A DNA stretch of 64,000 nt, taken from the NCBI GenBank assembly GCA_037176705.1, contig CM073886.1, positions 496,001 to 560,000 of the forward strand, given 5' to 3'. Shown piece after piece: positions 35,671 to 46,800 of the stretch. The first letter of the stretch is position 1; each line of letters opens with the position of its first letter. Source of the DNA: Molossus alvarezi (taxonomy: Eukaryota > Chordata > Mammalia > Chiroptera > Molossidae). The notes under the pieces were generated by a model. It was not told the origin of the DNA. It saw nothing but the letters and a program-made list of their open reading frames with translations, and searched no databases. The position numbers and the translations under genes are program-made.

Positions 35671-38600
35671 TCTGTGCTCCTCTCTCAGACCCTTGGTCTC
35701 CCTTGCTCAGTGCTCCTGTCTCAGACCCATGTTCTCCCCTTCTCGGGGCTCCTCTGTAAGACAAATATACTCCTCTTCTCTGGGCTCCTCTCTCAGACAC
35801 ATAGTCTCCCCTGCTCTGTGCTCCTCTTCAGACCCATGGTCTCCAATGCTCTGTGCTCATCTCTCAGACCCATGGTTCCTGTTCTCTGTGATCCTCTCTG
35901 AGACCCATGGTCTCCACTGCTCTGAGCTCCACTCTCAGACCCATTGTCTCCACTGCTCTGTGATCCTCTCTGAGACCCATGGTTTCCCTTTCTCTGAGCT
36001 CCTCTCTCAGACCCATGGTCTCCACTGCTCTGTGCTCCTCTCTCAGAGCCATGGTTTCCTCTTCTCTGTGTTCCTCTCTCATACCCATGGTCTCCCCTTC
36101 TCTCTGCTCCTCTCTCATACCCATGGTCTCCCCTACTCTGTGCTCCTCTCTGAATCCCATCGCCTAATCCTCTCTGTGCTTCTCTCTCAGACCCATGGTC
36201 TCCCCTGCTCTGTGCTCCTCTCACAGACCAATGGTCTCCCCTTCTCTCTGCTCCTCTCTCAGACCCATGGTCTTCACTGCTCTGTGCTCCTCTCTCAGAC
36301 CCATGGTCTCCCCTGCTCTGTGCTGGTCTCTCAGACCGATGGTCTCCCCTGCTCTTTGCACCTCTCTGAGACCCATGTTCTCCCCTACTCTGTCCCCCTC
36401 TCTCAGACCCATTGTCTCCCTTGCTCTTTGCTCCTCTCTAAGACCCATGATCACCTCTTCTCTGTACTCCATTCAGACCCATGGTCTCCACTGCTCTGTG
36501 CTCCTCTCTCAGACCCATGGTCTCCCATGCTCTTTGCACCTCTCTCAGAACTTGGTCTCCTTTTCTCTGTGCTCCTCTCTCAGACCCATGGTCTCCCCTG
36601 CTCTGTGCTCCTCTCTCAGACCCATGGTCTCTCTTCTCTGTATCCTCTCTCAGACCCATGGGATCCCCTGCTCTTTGCTCCTCTCTCAGACCCATGGTCT
36701 CCCCTGCTCTTTGCTCCTCTCTCAGACCCATGGTCTCCCCTGCTCTTTGTTCCTCTCTCAGACCCATGGTCTCCCCTGTTCTGTGCTCCTCTGTCAGACC
36801 CATGGTCACCCCTGCTCTGTGCTCCTCTCTCAGACCCATGGTCTCCTCTTCTCTGGGCTCCTCTATCAGACCCATTGTCTCTCCTGCTCTGTGCTCCTCT
36901 ATCAGACCCATGGTCTCATCTTCTCTGTGCTCCTCTTTCAGACCCATAGACTCCTGTCTCTGTGCCCCTCTCAGACCCATGGTCTCCACAGCTCTGTGCT
37001 CCTCGCTCAGACCAATAATCTCCCATGCTCTGTCTTCCTCTCTCAAAGCCATGGTCTCATGTTCTCTGAGCTCCTCCTTCAGACCCATAGACTCTTCTTC
37101 TCTGTGCCTTTCTCAGACCCATGGTCTCCCCAGCTCTGTGCTCCTCTCTCAGACCCATGGTCTCCTCTTCTCTGTGCTTATCTCTCAGACCCATGGTCTA
37201 CCCTGCTCTTTGCTCCTGTCTCAGACCCATGGTCTCTTCTTCTCTTGGCTCCTCTTTCAAACCAATGGTCTCCCCTGCTCTTTGCTCCTCTCTCAGACCC
37301 TTGGTCTCCCCTTGTCTGTGCTCCTCTCTCAGACCCATGGTCTCCCCTGGTCTTTGCTCCTGTCTCAGACCCATGGTCTCCTCTTCTCTGGGCTCCTCAT
37401 TCTGACCAATGGTCTCCTCTTCTCTGGGCTCCCCTCTCTGACCCATGGTCTCCCTTGTCTGTGCTCCTCTCTCAGACCCTTGGTCTCCCCTGCTCTGTGC
37501 TCCTGTCTCAGACCCATGTTATCCCCTTCTCGGTGCTCCTCTGTAAGACAAATATACTCATCTTCATTGGGCTCCTCTCTCAGACGCATGGTCTCCTCTT
37601 CTCTGGGCTCCACTTTCAGACCCATGGTCTCCCCCTCTTTGTGCTCCTTTCTCAGACCCATGGTCACCCCGTCTCTGTGCTCCTCCCTCAGACCCATGGT
37701 CTCCCCAGCTCTCTGCTCCTCTCTCAGACCCATAGTCTCCCCTGCTCAGTGCTCCTCTTCAGACCCATGGTCTCCAATACTCTGTGCTTCTCTCTCAGAC
37801 ACATGGTCTCCCCTTCTCAGTGCTCCTCTCTCTCTGACTCATGGTCTCCCCTGCTCTGTGCTCCTCTCTCAGACCCATTGTCTGATCTTCTCTGTGCTCT
37901 TCTTTCAGACCCATACACTCCTCTTCTCTGTGTCTCTCTCAGACCCATGGTCTCCCCAGCTCTGTGCTCCTCTCTCAGACCTATGGTCTCCTCTTTTCAG
38001 TGCTTATCTCTCAGACCCATGGTCTTCCCTTCTCAGTGCTCCTCTCTCAGACCCATGGTCTCCCCATCTATGTGCTCCTCCCTCAGACACATTGTCTCCC
38101 CTGCTCTGTGCTCCTCTCTCAGACCCATGGTGTCCCCTGCTCTGTGCTACTTTCTCAGACCGATGGTCTCCTCTGCTCTTTGCACCTCTCTGAGACCCAT
38201 GGTCTCCCCTGCTCTGTGCTCCTCGCCCAGACCGATGGTCTCCCCTGCTCTTTGCTCCTCTCTGACCCATTGTCTCCTCTTCTATTTGCTCCTCTCTCAG
38301 ACCCATGGGCTCCCCTGCTCTGTGCTCCTCTCAGACTCATGGTTTCATCTTCTCTGTGCTCCTCTCTCAGAACCATGGTCTCCTTTTCTCTGGGCTCCTC
38401 TGTCAGACCCATGGTCTCCTCTTCTCTGTGCTCCTCTCTCAGACCCATGGTATCCTTTTCTCTGGGCTCCTCTATAAGACCCATATACTCCTCTTCTCTG
38501 GGCTCCTCTCGAAGATGCATGGTCTCCTCTTCTCTGTGCTCCTCTCTGAGACCCATGGTCTCCTTTTCTCTGGGCTCCTTTGTCAGACCCATGGTCTCCT

Positions 38601-39936
38601 CTTCTCTGTGCTCCTCTCTCAGACCCATGGTCTCCTTTTCTCTGGGCTCCTCTGTAAGACCCATATACTCCTCTTCTCTGGGCTCCTCTCTAAGATGCAT
38701 GGTCTCCTCTTCTCTGTGCTCCTCTCTCAGACCCATGGTCTCCTTTTCTCTGGGCTCCTTTGTCAGACCCATGGTCTCCTCTTCTCTTTGCTCCTCTTTC
38801 AGACCCATGGTCTCCTTTTCTCTGGGCTCCTCTGTAAGACCCATATACTCCTCTTCTCTGGGCTCCTCTCTAAGATGCATGTTCTCCTCTTCTATGTGCT
38901 CCTCTCTCAGACCCATGATCTCCTCTTTTCTGTGCTTATCTCTCAGACCCATGGTCTTCCCTTCTCAGTGCTCCTCTCTCAGACCCATGGTCTCCCCTGC
39001 ACTGTGCTCCTCTCTCAGACCCATTGTCTCATCTTCTCTGTGCTCCTCTTTCAGACCCATACACTCCTATTCTCTGTGCCTCTCTTAGACCCATGGTCAC
39101 CCAGCTCTGTGCTCCTCTCTCAGACCTATGGTCTCCTCTTTTCTGTGCTTATCTCTCAGACCCATGGTCTTCCCTTCTCAGTGCTCCTCTCTCAGACCCA
39201 TGGTCTCCCCTGCGCTGTGCTTTTTTCACAGACTCATGGTCTCATTTCTCTGTGCTCCTCTTTCAGACCCATAGACTCCACTTCTCTGTGGCCCTCTGAG
39301 ACCCATGGTCTCCCCATCTATGTGCTCCTCCCTCAGACACATGGTCTCCTCTACTCTGTGCCTCTCTCTCAGACCCATGGTCTCCCCTACTCTGTCTTCC
39401 TCTCTCAGCCCCATGGTCTCCCCTGCTCTGTGCTCCTCTCTCAGACCCATGGTCTCCCCTTCACTTTGATCTTCTCTCAGACCCATGGTCTCCACTGCTC
39501 TTTGCTCCTCTCTCAGACCCATGGTCTCCCCTCTGTGCTCCTCTCTCAGACCCATGGTCTCTCTTCTTTGTGCTCCTCTCTCAATCCCAATCTCTCCCAT
39601 GCTCTGTGCTCCTCTCTCAGACCCATGGTCTCCCCTGCTCCGTGTTCCTCTCTCTGTCCCATAGACTCCTCTTCTCTGTTCCCGTCTCAGACACATGGTC
39701 TCACCAGCTGTGTGCTCCTCTCTCAGACCCATGGTCTCCTCTGCTCTTTGCACCTCTCTGAGACCCATGGTCTCCCCTGCTCTGTGCTCCTCTCTCACCC
39801 CGTGATCTCCTCTTCTCTGTGTTCCGCTCAGATCCATGGTCGCCCCTGCTCTGTGCTCCTCTCTCAGACCGATGGTCACCCCTGCTCTTTGCTCCTCTCT
39901 GAGACCCATGGTCTCCCCTGCTCTGTGCTCCTCTCA
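35461..39936 (+). repeat. Block P, copy 1 (P1) of a 4.5-4.9-kb tandem pair
   Basis: Recurs in the same order at 40,033-44,895. The offset changes in steps: 4,572, then 4,536 (one unit lost in P2 near 40,080), then 4,748 (212 bp gained in P2 near 41,050-41,260), then 4,712 (one unit lost near 42,000), then 4,959 (a 247-bp gain at the end of P2). P1 length plus those steps gives P2 exactly. P1 also contains 37,286-37,816, a second copy of the 35,140-35,670 stretch, and a 180-bp higher-order repeat at 38,341-38,960. Confidence 0.87.
38341..38960 (+). repeat. 180-bp (five-unit) higher-order repeat in P1
   Basis: AAGATGCAT markers fall exactly 180 bp apart at 38,512, 38,692 and 38,872. Each 180-bp cassette holds five 36-bp units in fixed order: a CTTTTCTCTGGG unit, a CTTTGTCAGACCC unit, another CTTTTCTCTGGG unit, a CTGTAAGACCCATATA unit and the AAGATGCATGG unit. 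The second and third cassettes are nearly identical; the first differs at a few sites, such as CTATAAGACC and CTCGAAGATG. Confidence 0.9.
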
Positions 39937-40032
39937 GACTCATGGTTTCATCTTATCTGTGCTCCTCTCTCAGACCCATGGTCTCCTTTTCTCTGGGCTC
40001 CTCTGTCAGACCCATAGACTCCTCTTCTCTGG
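39937..40032 (+). repeat. Joint between P1 and P2
   Basis: About 96 bp, under three units, with no counterpart at the left edge of P1 or the right edge of P2. It contains a CTCAGACTCATGGTTTCATC unit and CTCTGGG-type units. It is what remains between the two copies of the tandem pair. Confidence 0.6.
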
Positions 40033-41039
40033 GCTCCACTTTCAGACCCATGGTCTCCCCCTCTTTGTGCTCCTTTCTCAGACCCATGGTCTCCCCAGCT
40101 CTGTGCTCCTCTCTCAGACCCATAGTCTCCCCTGCTCAGTGCTCCTCTTCAGACCCATGGTCTCCAATACTCTGTGCTTCTCTCTCAGACCCATGGTCTC
40201 CCCTTCTCTGTGCTCCTCTCTCAGACACTTGGTCTCCCTTGCTCAGTGTTCCTGTCTCAGACCCATGTTCTCCCCTTCTCGGGGCTCCTCTGTAAGACAA
40301 ATATACTCCTCTTCTCTGGGCTCCTCTCTCAGACACATAGTCTCCCCTGCTCTGTGCTCCTCTTCAGACCCATGGTCTCCAATGCTCTGTGCTCATCTCT
40401 CAGACCCATGGTTCCTGTTCTCTGTGATCCTCTCTGAGACCCATGGTCTCCACTGCTCTGAGCTCCACTCTCAGACCCATGGTCTCCACTGCTCTGTGAT
40501 CCTCTCTGAGACCCATGGTTTCCCTTTCTCTGAGCTCCTCTCTCAGACCCATGGTCTCCACTGCTCTGTGCTCCTCTCTCAGAGCCATGGTTTCCTCTTC
40601 TCTGTGTTCCTCTCTCAGACCCATGGTCTCCCCTTCTCTCTGCTCCTCTCTCATACCCATGGTCTCCCCTACTCTGTGCTCCTCTCTGAATCCCATCGCC
40701 TAATCCTCTCTGTGCTTCTCTCTCAGACCCATGGTCTCCCCTGCTCTGTGCTCCTCTCACAGACCAATGGTCTCCCCTTCTCTCTGCTCCTCTCTCAGTC
40801 CCATGGTCTTCACTGCTCTGTGCTCCTCTCTCAGACCCATGGTCTCCCCTGCTCTGTGCTGTTCTCTCAGACCGATGGTCTCCCCTGCTCTTTGAACCTC
40901 TCTGAGACCCATGTTCTCCCCTACTCTGTCCCCCTCTCTCAGACCCATTGTCTCCCTTGCTCTTTGCTCCTCTCTAAGACCCATGATCACCTCTTCTCTG
41001 TACTCCATTCAGACCCATGGTCTCCACTGCTCTGTGTTC

Positions 41040-41260
41040 CTCTCTCAGACCCATGGTCTCCCCTCTTCTGTGCTCCTCTCAGACCCATGGTCTCCCATGC
41101 TCTTTGCACCTCTCTCAGACCTTGGTCTCCTTTTCTCTGTGCTCCTCTCTCAGACCCATGGTCTCCCCTACTCTGTGTTCCTCTCTGAGACCCATAGACT
41201 ACTCTTCTCTGTGCCCCTCTCAGACCCATGGTCTGCTGAGCTCTGTGCTCCTCTCTCAGA
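41040..41260 (+). repeat. 212-bp insertion specific to P2
   Basis: P1 runs directly from the ATGGTCTCCACTGCTCTGTG unit (36,480) to the TCTCCCATGCTCTTTGCACC unit (36,521). In P2 about 212 bp intervene, ending in a unit with GGTCTGCTGAGCTCTG. Similar runs occur at about 47,080-47,200, 52,040-52,245 and 54,845-55,050. The insertion leaves TCTCCCATGC repeated at 41,091 and 41,268, 177 bp apart. Confidence 0.78.
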
Positions 41261-43052
41261 CCCATGGTCTCCCATGCTCTTTGCACCTCTCTCAGAACTT
41301 GGTCTCCTTTTCTCTGTGCTCCTCTCTCAGACACATGGTCTCCCCTGCTCTGTGCTCCTCTCTCAGACCCATGGTCTCTCTTCTCTGTATCCTCTCTCAG
41401 ACCCATGGGATCCCCTGCTCTTTGCTCCTCTCTCAGACCCATGGTCTCCCCTGCTCTTTGCTCCTCTCTCAGACCCATGGTCTCCCCTGCTCTTTGTTCC
41501 TCTCTCAGACCCATGGTCTCCCCTGTTCTGTGCTCCTCTGTCAGACCCATGGTCACACCTGCTCTGTGCTCCTCTCTCAGACCTATGGTCTCCTCTTCTC
41601 TGGGCTCCTCTATCAGACCCATTGTCTCTCCTGCTCTGTGCTCCTCTCTCAGACCCATGGTCTCATCTTCTCTGTGCTCCTCTTTCAGACCCATAGACTC
41701 CTCTTCTCTGTGCCCCTCTCAGACCCATGGTCTCCACAGCTCTGTGCTCCTCGCTCAGACCAATAATCTCCCATGCTCTGTCTTCCTCTCTCAAAGCCAT
41801 GGTCTCATGTTCTCTGAGCTCCTCCTTCAGACCCATAGACTCTTCTTCTCTGTGCCTTTCTCAGACCCATGGTCTCCCCAGCTCTGAGCTCCTCTCTCAT
41901 ACCCATGGTCTCCTCTTCTCTGTGCTTATCTCTCAGACCCATGGTCTACCCTGCTCTTTGCTCCTGTCTCAGACCCATGGTCTCTTCTTCTCTTTGCTCC
42001 TCTCTCAGACCCTTGGTCTCCCCTTGTCTGTGCTCCTCTCTCAGACCCATGGTCTCCCCTGGTCTTTGCTCCTGTCTCAGACCCATGGTCTCCTCTTCTC
42101 TGGGCTCCTCATTCAGACCAATGGTCTCCTCTTCTCTGGGCTCCCCTCTCTGACCCATGGTCTCCCTTGTCTGTGCTCCTCTCTCAGACCCTTGGTCTCC
42201 CCTGCTCTGTGCTCCTGTCTCAGACCCATGTTATCCCCTTCTCGGTGCTCCTCTGTAAGACAAATATACTCATCTTCTTTGGGCTCCTCTCTCAGACGCA
42301 TGGTCTCCTCTTCTCTGGGCTCCACTTTCAGACCCATGGTCTCCCCCTCTTTGTGCTCCTTTCTCAGACCCATCGTCACCCCGTCTCTGTGCTCCTCCCT
42401 CAGACCCATGGTCTCCCCAGCTCTCTGCTCCTCTCTCAGACCCATAGTCTCCCCTGCTCAGTGCTCCTCTTCAGACCCATGGTCTCCAATACTCTGTGCT
42501 TCTCTCTCAGACACATGGTCTCCCCTTCTCAGTGCTCCTCTCTCTCTGACCCATGGTCTCCCCTGCTCTGTGCTCCTCTCTCAGACCCATTGTCTGATCT
42601 TCTCTGTGCTCTTCTTTCAGACCCATACACTCCTCTTCTCTGTGCCTCTCTCAGACCCATGGTCTCCCCAGCTCTGTGCTCCTCTCTCAGACCTATGGTC
42701 TCCTCTTTTCAGTGCTTATCTCTCAGACCCATGGTCTTCCCTTCTCAGTGCTCCTCTCTCAGACCCATGGTCTCCCCATCTATGTGCTCCTCCCTCAGAC
42801 ACATGGTCTCCCCTGCTCTGTGCTCCTCTCTCAGACCCATGGTGTCCCCTGCTCTGTGCTACTTTCTCAGACCGATGTTCTCCTCTGCTCTTTGCACCTC
42901 TCTGAGACCCATGGTCTCCCCTGCTCTGTGCTCCTCGCCCCGACCGATGGTCTCCCCTGCTCTTTGCTCCTCTCTGACCCATTGTCTCCTCTTCTATTTG
43001 CTCCTCTCTCAGACCCATGGGCTCCCCTGCTCTGTGCTCCTCTCAGACTCAT

Positions 43053-43672
43053 GGTTTCATCTTCTCTGTGCTCCTCTCTCAGAACCATGGTCTCCTTTTC
43101 TCTGGGCTCCTCTGTCAGACCCATGGTCTCCTCTTCTCTGTGCTCCTCTCTCAGACCCATGGTATCCTTTTCTCTGGGCTCCTCTATAAGACCCATATAC
43201 TCCTCTTCTCTGGGCTCCTCTCGAAGATGCATGGTCTCCTCTTCTCTGTGCTCCTCTCTGAGACCCATGGTCTCCTTTTCTCTGGGCTCCTTTGTCAGAC
43301 CCATGGTCTCCTCTTCTCTGTGCTCCTCTCTCAGACCCATGGTCTCCTTTTCTCTGGGCTCCTCTGTAAGACCCATATACTCCTCTTCTCTGGGCTCCTC
43401 TCTAAGATGCATGGTCTCCTCTTCTCTGTGCTCCTCTCTCAGACCCATGGTCTCCTTTTCTCTGGGCTCCTTTGTCAGACCCATGGTCTCCTCTTCTCTT
43501 TGCTCCTCTTTCAGACCCATGGTCTCCTTTTCTCTGGGCTCCTCTGTAAGACCCATATACTCCTCTTCTCTGGGCTCCTCTCTAAGATGCATGTTGTCCT
43601 CTTATATGTGCTCCTCTCTCAGACCCATGATCTCCTCTTTTCTGTGCTTATCTCTCAGACCCATGGTCTTCC
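43053..43672 (+). repeat. 180-bp (five-unit) higher-order repeat in P2
   Basis: Counterpart of 38,341-38,960 at offset 4,712. AAGATGCAT markers are at 43,224, 43,404 and 43,584, exactly 180 bp apart. The last cassette differs from its P1 counterpart by ATGTTGTCC near 43,590 and CTTATATGTG near 43,601. Confidence 0.88.
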
Positions 43673-44319
43673 CTTCTCAGTGCTCCTCTCTCAGACCCAT
43701 GGTCTCCCCTGCGCTGTGCTCCTCTCTCAGACCCATTGTCTCATCTTCTCTGTGCTCCTCTTTCAGACCCATACACTCCTATTCTCTGTGCCTCTCTTAG
43801 ACCCATGGTCACCCAGCTCTGTGCTCCTCTCTCAGACCTATGGTCTCCTCTTTTCTGTGCTTATCTCTCAGACCCTTGGTCTTCCCTTCTCAGTGCTTCT
43901 CTCTCAGACCCATGGTCTCCCCTGCGCTGTGCTTTTTTCACAGACTCATGGTCTCATTTCTCTGTGCTCCTCTTTCAGACCCATAGACTCCACTTCTCTG
44001 TGGCCCTCTCAGACCCATGGTCTCCCCATCTATGTGCTCCTCCCTCAGACACATGATCTCCTCTACTCTGTGCCTCTCTCTCAGACCCATGGTCTCCCCT
44101 ACTCTGTCTTCCTCTCTCAGCCCCATGGTCTCCCCTGCTCTGTGCTCCTCTGTCAGACCCATGGTCTCCCCTTCACTTTGATCTTCTCTCAGACCCATGG
44201 TCTCCACTGCTCTTTGCTCCTCTCTCAGACCCATGGTCTCCCCTCTGTGCTCCTCTCTCAGACCCATGGTCTCTCTTCTTTGTGCTCCTCTCTCAATCCC
44301 AATCTATCCCATGCTCTGT

Positions 44320-44813
44320 GCTCCTCTCTCAGACCCATGGTCTCCCCTGCTCCGTGTTCCTCTCTCTGTCCCATAGACTCCTCTTCTCTGTTCCCGTCTC
44401 AGACACATGGTCTCACCAGCTGTGTGCTCCTCTCTCAGACCCATGGTCTCCTCTGCTCTTTGCACCTCTCTGAGACCCATGGTCTCCCCTGCTCTGTGCT
44501 CCTCTCTCACCCCATAATCTCCTCTTCTCTGTGTTCCGCTCAGATCCATGGTCGCCCCTGCTCTGTGCTCCTCTCTCAGACCCATGGTCTCCCCTGCTCC
44601 GTGTTCCTCTCTCTGTCCCATAGACTCCTCTTCTCTGTTCCCGTCTCAGACACATGGTCTCACCAGCTGTGTGCTCCTCTCTCAGACCCATGGTCTCCTC
44701 TGCTCTTTGCACCTCTCTGTGACCCATGGTCTCCCCTGCTCTGTGCTCCTCTCTCACCCCATAATCTCCTCTTCTCTGTGTTCCGCTCAGATCCATGGTC
44801 GCCCCTGCTCTGT
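44320..44813 (+). repeat. 247-bp tandem duplication at the end of P2
   Basis: Two adjacent copies of 247 bp, with TCCGTGTTCC at 44,351 and 44,598 and GATCCATGG at 44,543 and 44,790. Each copy has seven units, some shortened. P1 has a single copy (about 39,608-39,854), so the duplication arose after P1 and P2 separated. The copies differ only slightly, for example CTCTGTGACCC against CTCTGAGACCC near 44,720. Confidence 0.87.
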
Positions 44814-44895
44814 GCTCCTCTCTCAGACCGATGGTCACCCCTGCTCTTTGCTCCTCTCTGAGACCCATGGTCTCCCCTGCTCTGTGCTCCTCTCT

Positions 44896-46800
44896 CAGAC
44901 CCATGATCTCCTCTTACTGTGTTCCGCTCAGACCCATGGTCACCCCTGCTCTGTGCTCCTCTCTCAGACTCATGGTTTCCTCTTCTCTGTGCTCCTCTCT
45001 CAGACCCATGGTCTCCTTTTCTCTGGGCTCCTTTGTCAGATCCATACACTCCTCTTCTCTGGGCTCCTCTCTCAGACCCATGGTCTCCTGTTCTCTTTGC
45101 TACTCTCTCAGACCCATGATCTCTTCTTCTCTCTGCTCCGCTCAGACCCATGGTCGTTCCTGTTCTGTGCTACTCTCTAAGACCCATAGACTCCTCTTCT
45201 CTGTGCCCCTCTCAGACCCATGGTCTCCCCTGCTCTGTGCTCCTCTCAGACTCATGGTTTCCTCTTCTCTGTGCTCCTCTCTCAGACCCATGGTCTCCTG
45301 TTCTCTGTGCTCCTCTGTCAGACCCATGGTCTCCTCTTCTCTGGTCTCCTCTCTAAGATGCATGGTCTCCTCTTCTCTGGGTTCGTCTTTCAGACCCATG
45401 GTCTCCCCTGCTCTGGGCTCCTCTCTCAGACCCATGGTCTCCCCTGCTCTTTGCACCTCTCTGAGACCCATGGTCTCCCCTGCTCTGTGCTCCTCTCTCA
45501 GACCCATGATCTCCTCTTCTCTGTGGTCCTCTCAGATCCATGGTCGACCCTGATCTGTGCTCCTCTCAGACTCATGGTTTCCTCTTCTCTGTGCTGCTCT
45601 CTCAGACCCATGGTCTCCTTTTCTCTGGGCTCCTCTGTAAGACCCATATACTCCTCTTCTCTGGGCTCCTCTAAGATGCATGGTCTCCTCTTCTCTGTGC
45701 TCCTCTCTCAGACCCATGGTCTCCTTTTCTCAGGGCTCCTTTGTCAGACCCATGTTGTCCTCTTCTCTGTGCTCCTCTCTCAGACCCATGGTCTCCTTTC
45801 CTTGGGCTCCTCTGTAAGACCCATATACTCCTCTTCTCTGGGTTCCTCTCTAAGATCATGGTCTCCTCTTCTCTGTGCTCCTCTCTCAGACCCATGGTCT
45901 CCTTTTCACTGGGCTCCTCTGTCAGACCCATGGTCTCCTCTTCTCTGGGCTCCTCTCTAAGTTGCATGGTCTCCTCTTCTCTGGGTTCCTCTTTCAGACC
46001 CATGGTCTCCCCTGCTCTGGGCTCCTCTCTCAGACCCATGATCTCACTTTCTCTGTGCTCCTCTCTCAGACCCATGGTCTCCCCAGCTCTGTGCTCCTCT
46101 CTCAGACCATACACTCCAATACGTTGTCTCCCTCTCAGACCCATGGTCTCCCTGCTGTTTCCATCACTCTCAGACCATGGTCTCCTCTTCTCTGGGCACC
46201 ACTCTCAGACCCACGGTCTCCTCTTCTATTTGCTCCTTTCTCAGACCCATGGGCAACTCTTCTCGGTGTTCCTCTCTCAGACCCATGGTCTCCCCTGCTC
46301 TGTGCTCCTCTCAGACTCATTGTTTCATCTTCTCTGTGCTCCTCTCTCAGACCCATGGTCTCCTTTTCTCTGGGCTCCTCTGTCATACCCATGGTCTCCT
46401 CTTCTCTGTGCTCCTCTCTCAGACCGATGGTCTCCTTTTCTCTAGGCTCCTCTGTGAGACCCATATACTCCTCTTCTCTGGGCTCCTCTCTAAGATGCAT
46501 GGTCTCCTCTTCTCTGTGCCCCTCTCTGACACATGGTCTCCCCTGCTCTGTGCTCCTCTCAGACTCATGGTTTCCTCTTCTCTGTGCTCCTCTCTCAGAC
46601 CCATGGTCTCCTTTTCTCTGGGCTCCTCTGTCAGACCCATGGTCTCCTCTTCCCAGGGCTCCTCTCTAAGATGCATGGTCTCCTCTTCTCTGGGTTCCTC
46701 TTTCAGACCCATGGTCTCCCCTGCTCTGGGCTCCTCTTTCAGAACCATGATCTCCCTTTTTCTGTGCTCCTCTCTCGGACCCATGGACTCCTTTTCTCTG
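44896..46800 (+). repeat. 'CTCTGGG' subfamily block 3 and flanking diverged units
   Basis: Rich in units ending CTCTGGG, with CTGTAAGACCCATATA units at about 45,635 and 45,820 and AAGATGCAT at several points (for example near 45,356, 45,672 and 46,493). The order is less regular than in P1 and P2, and shortened units such as CTCTAAGATCATGG occur. It includes units with ACCATACACTCCAATACG near 46,105, resembling 31,370-31,400. No gene is seen. Confidence 0.76.

Larger units (their letters stand above)
40033..44895 (+). repeat. Block P, copy 2 (P2)
   Basis: Head-to-tail copy of 35,461-39,936, with two single-unit losses, a 212-bp gain near 41,050-41,260 and a terminal 247-bp duplication. The 180-bp higher-order repeat is carried over at 43,053-43,672 with AAGATGCAT at 43,224, 43,404 and 43,584. 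Substitutions against P1 are more frequent than between the 4,259-bp copies further left, which suggests an older event. Confidence 0.87.
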
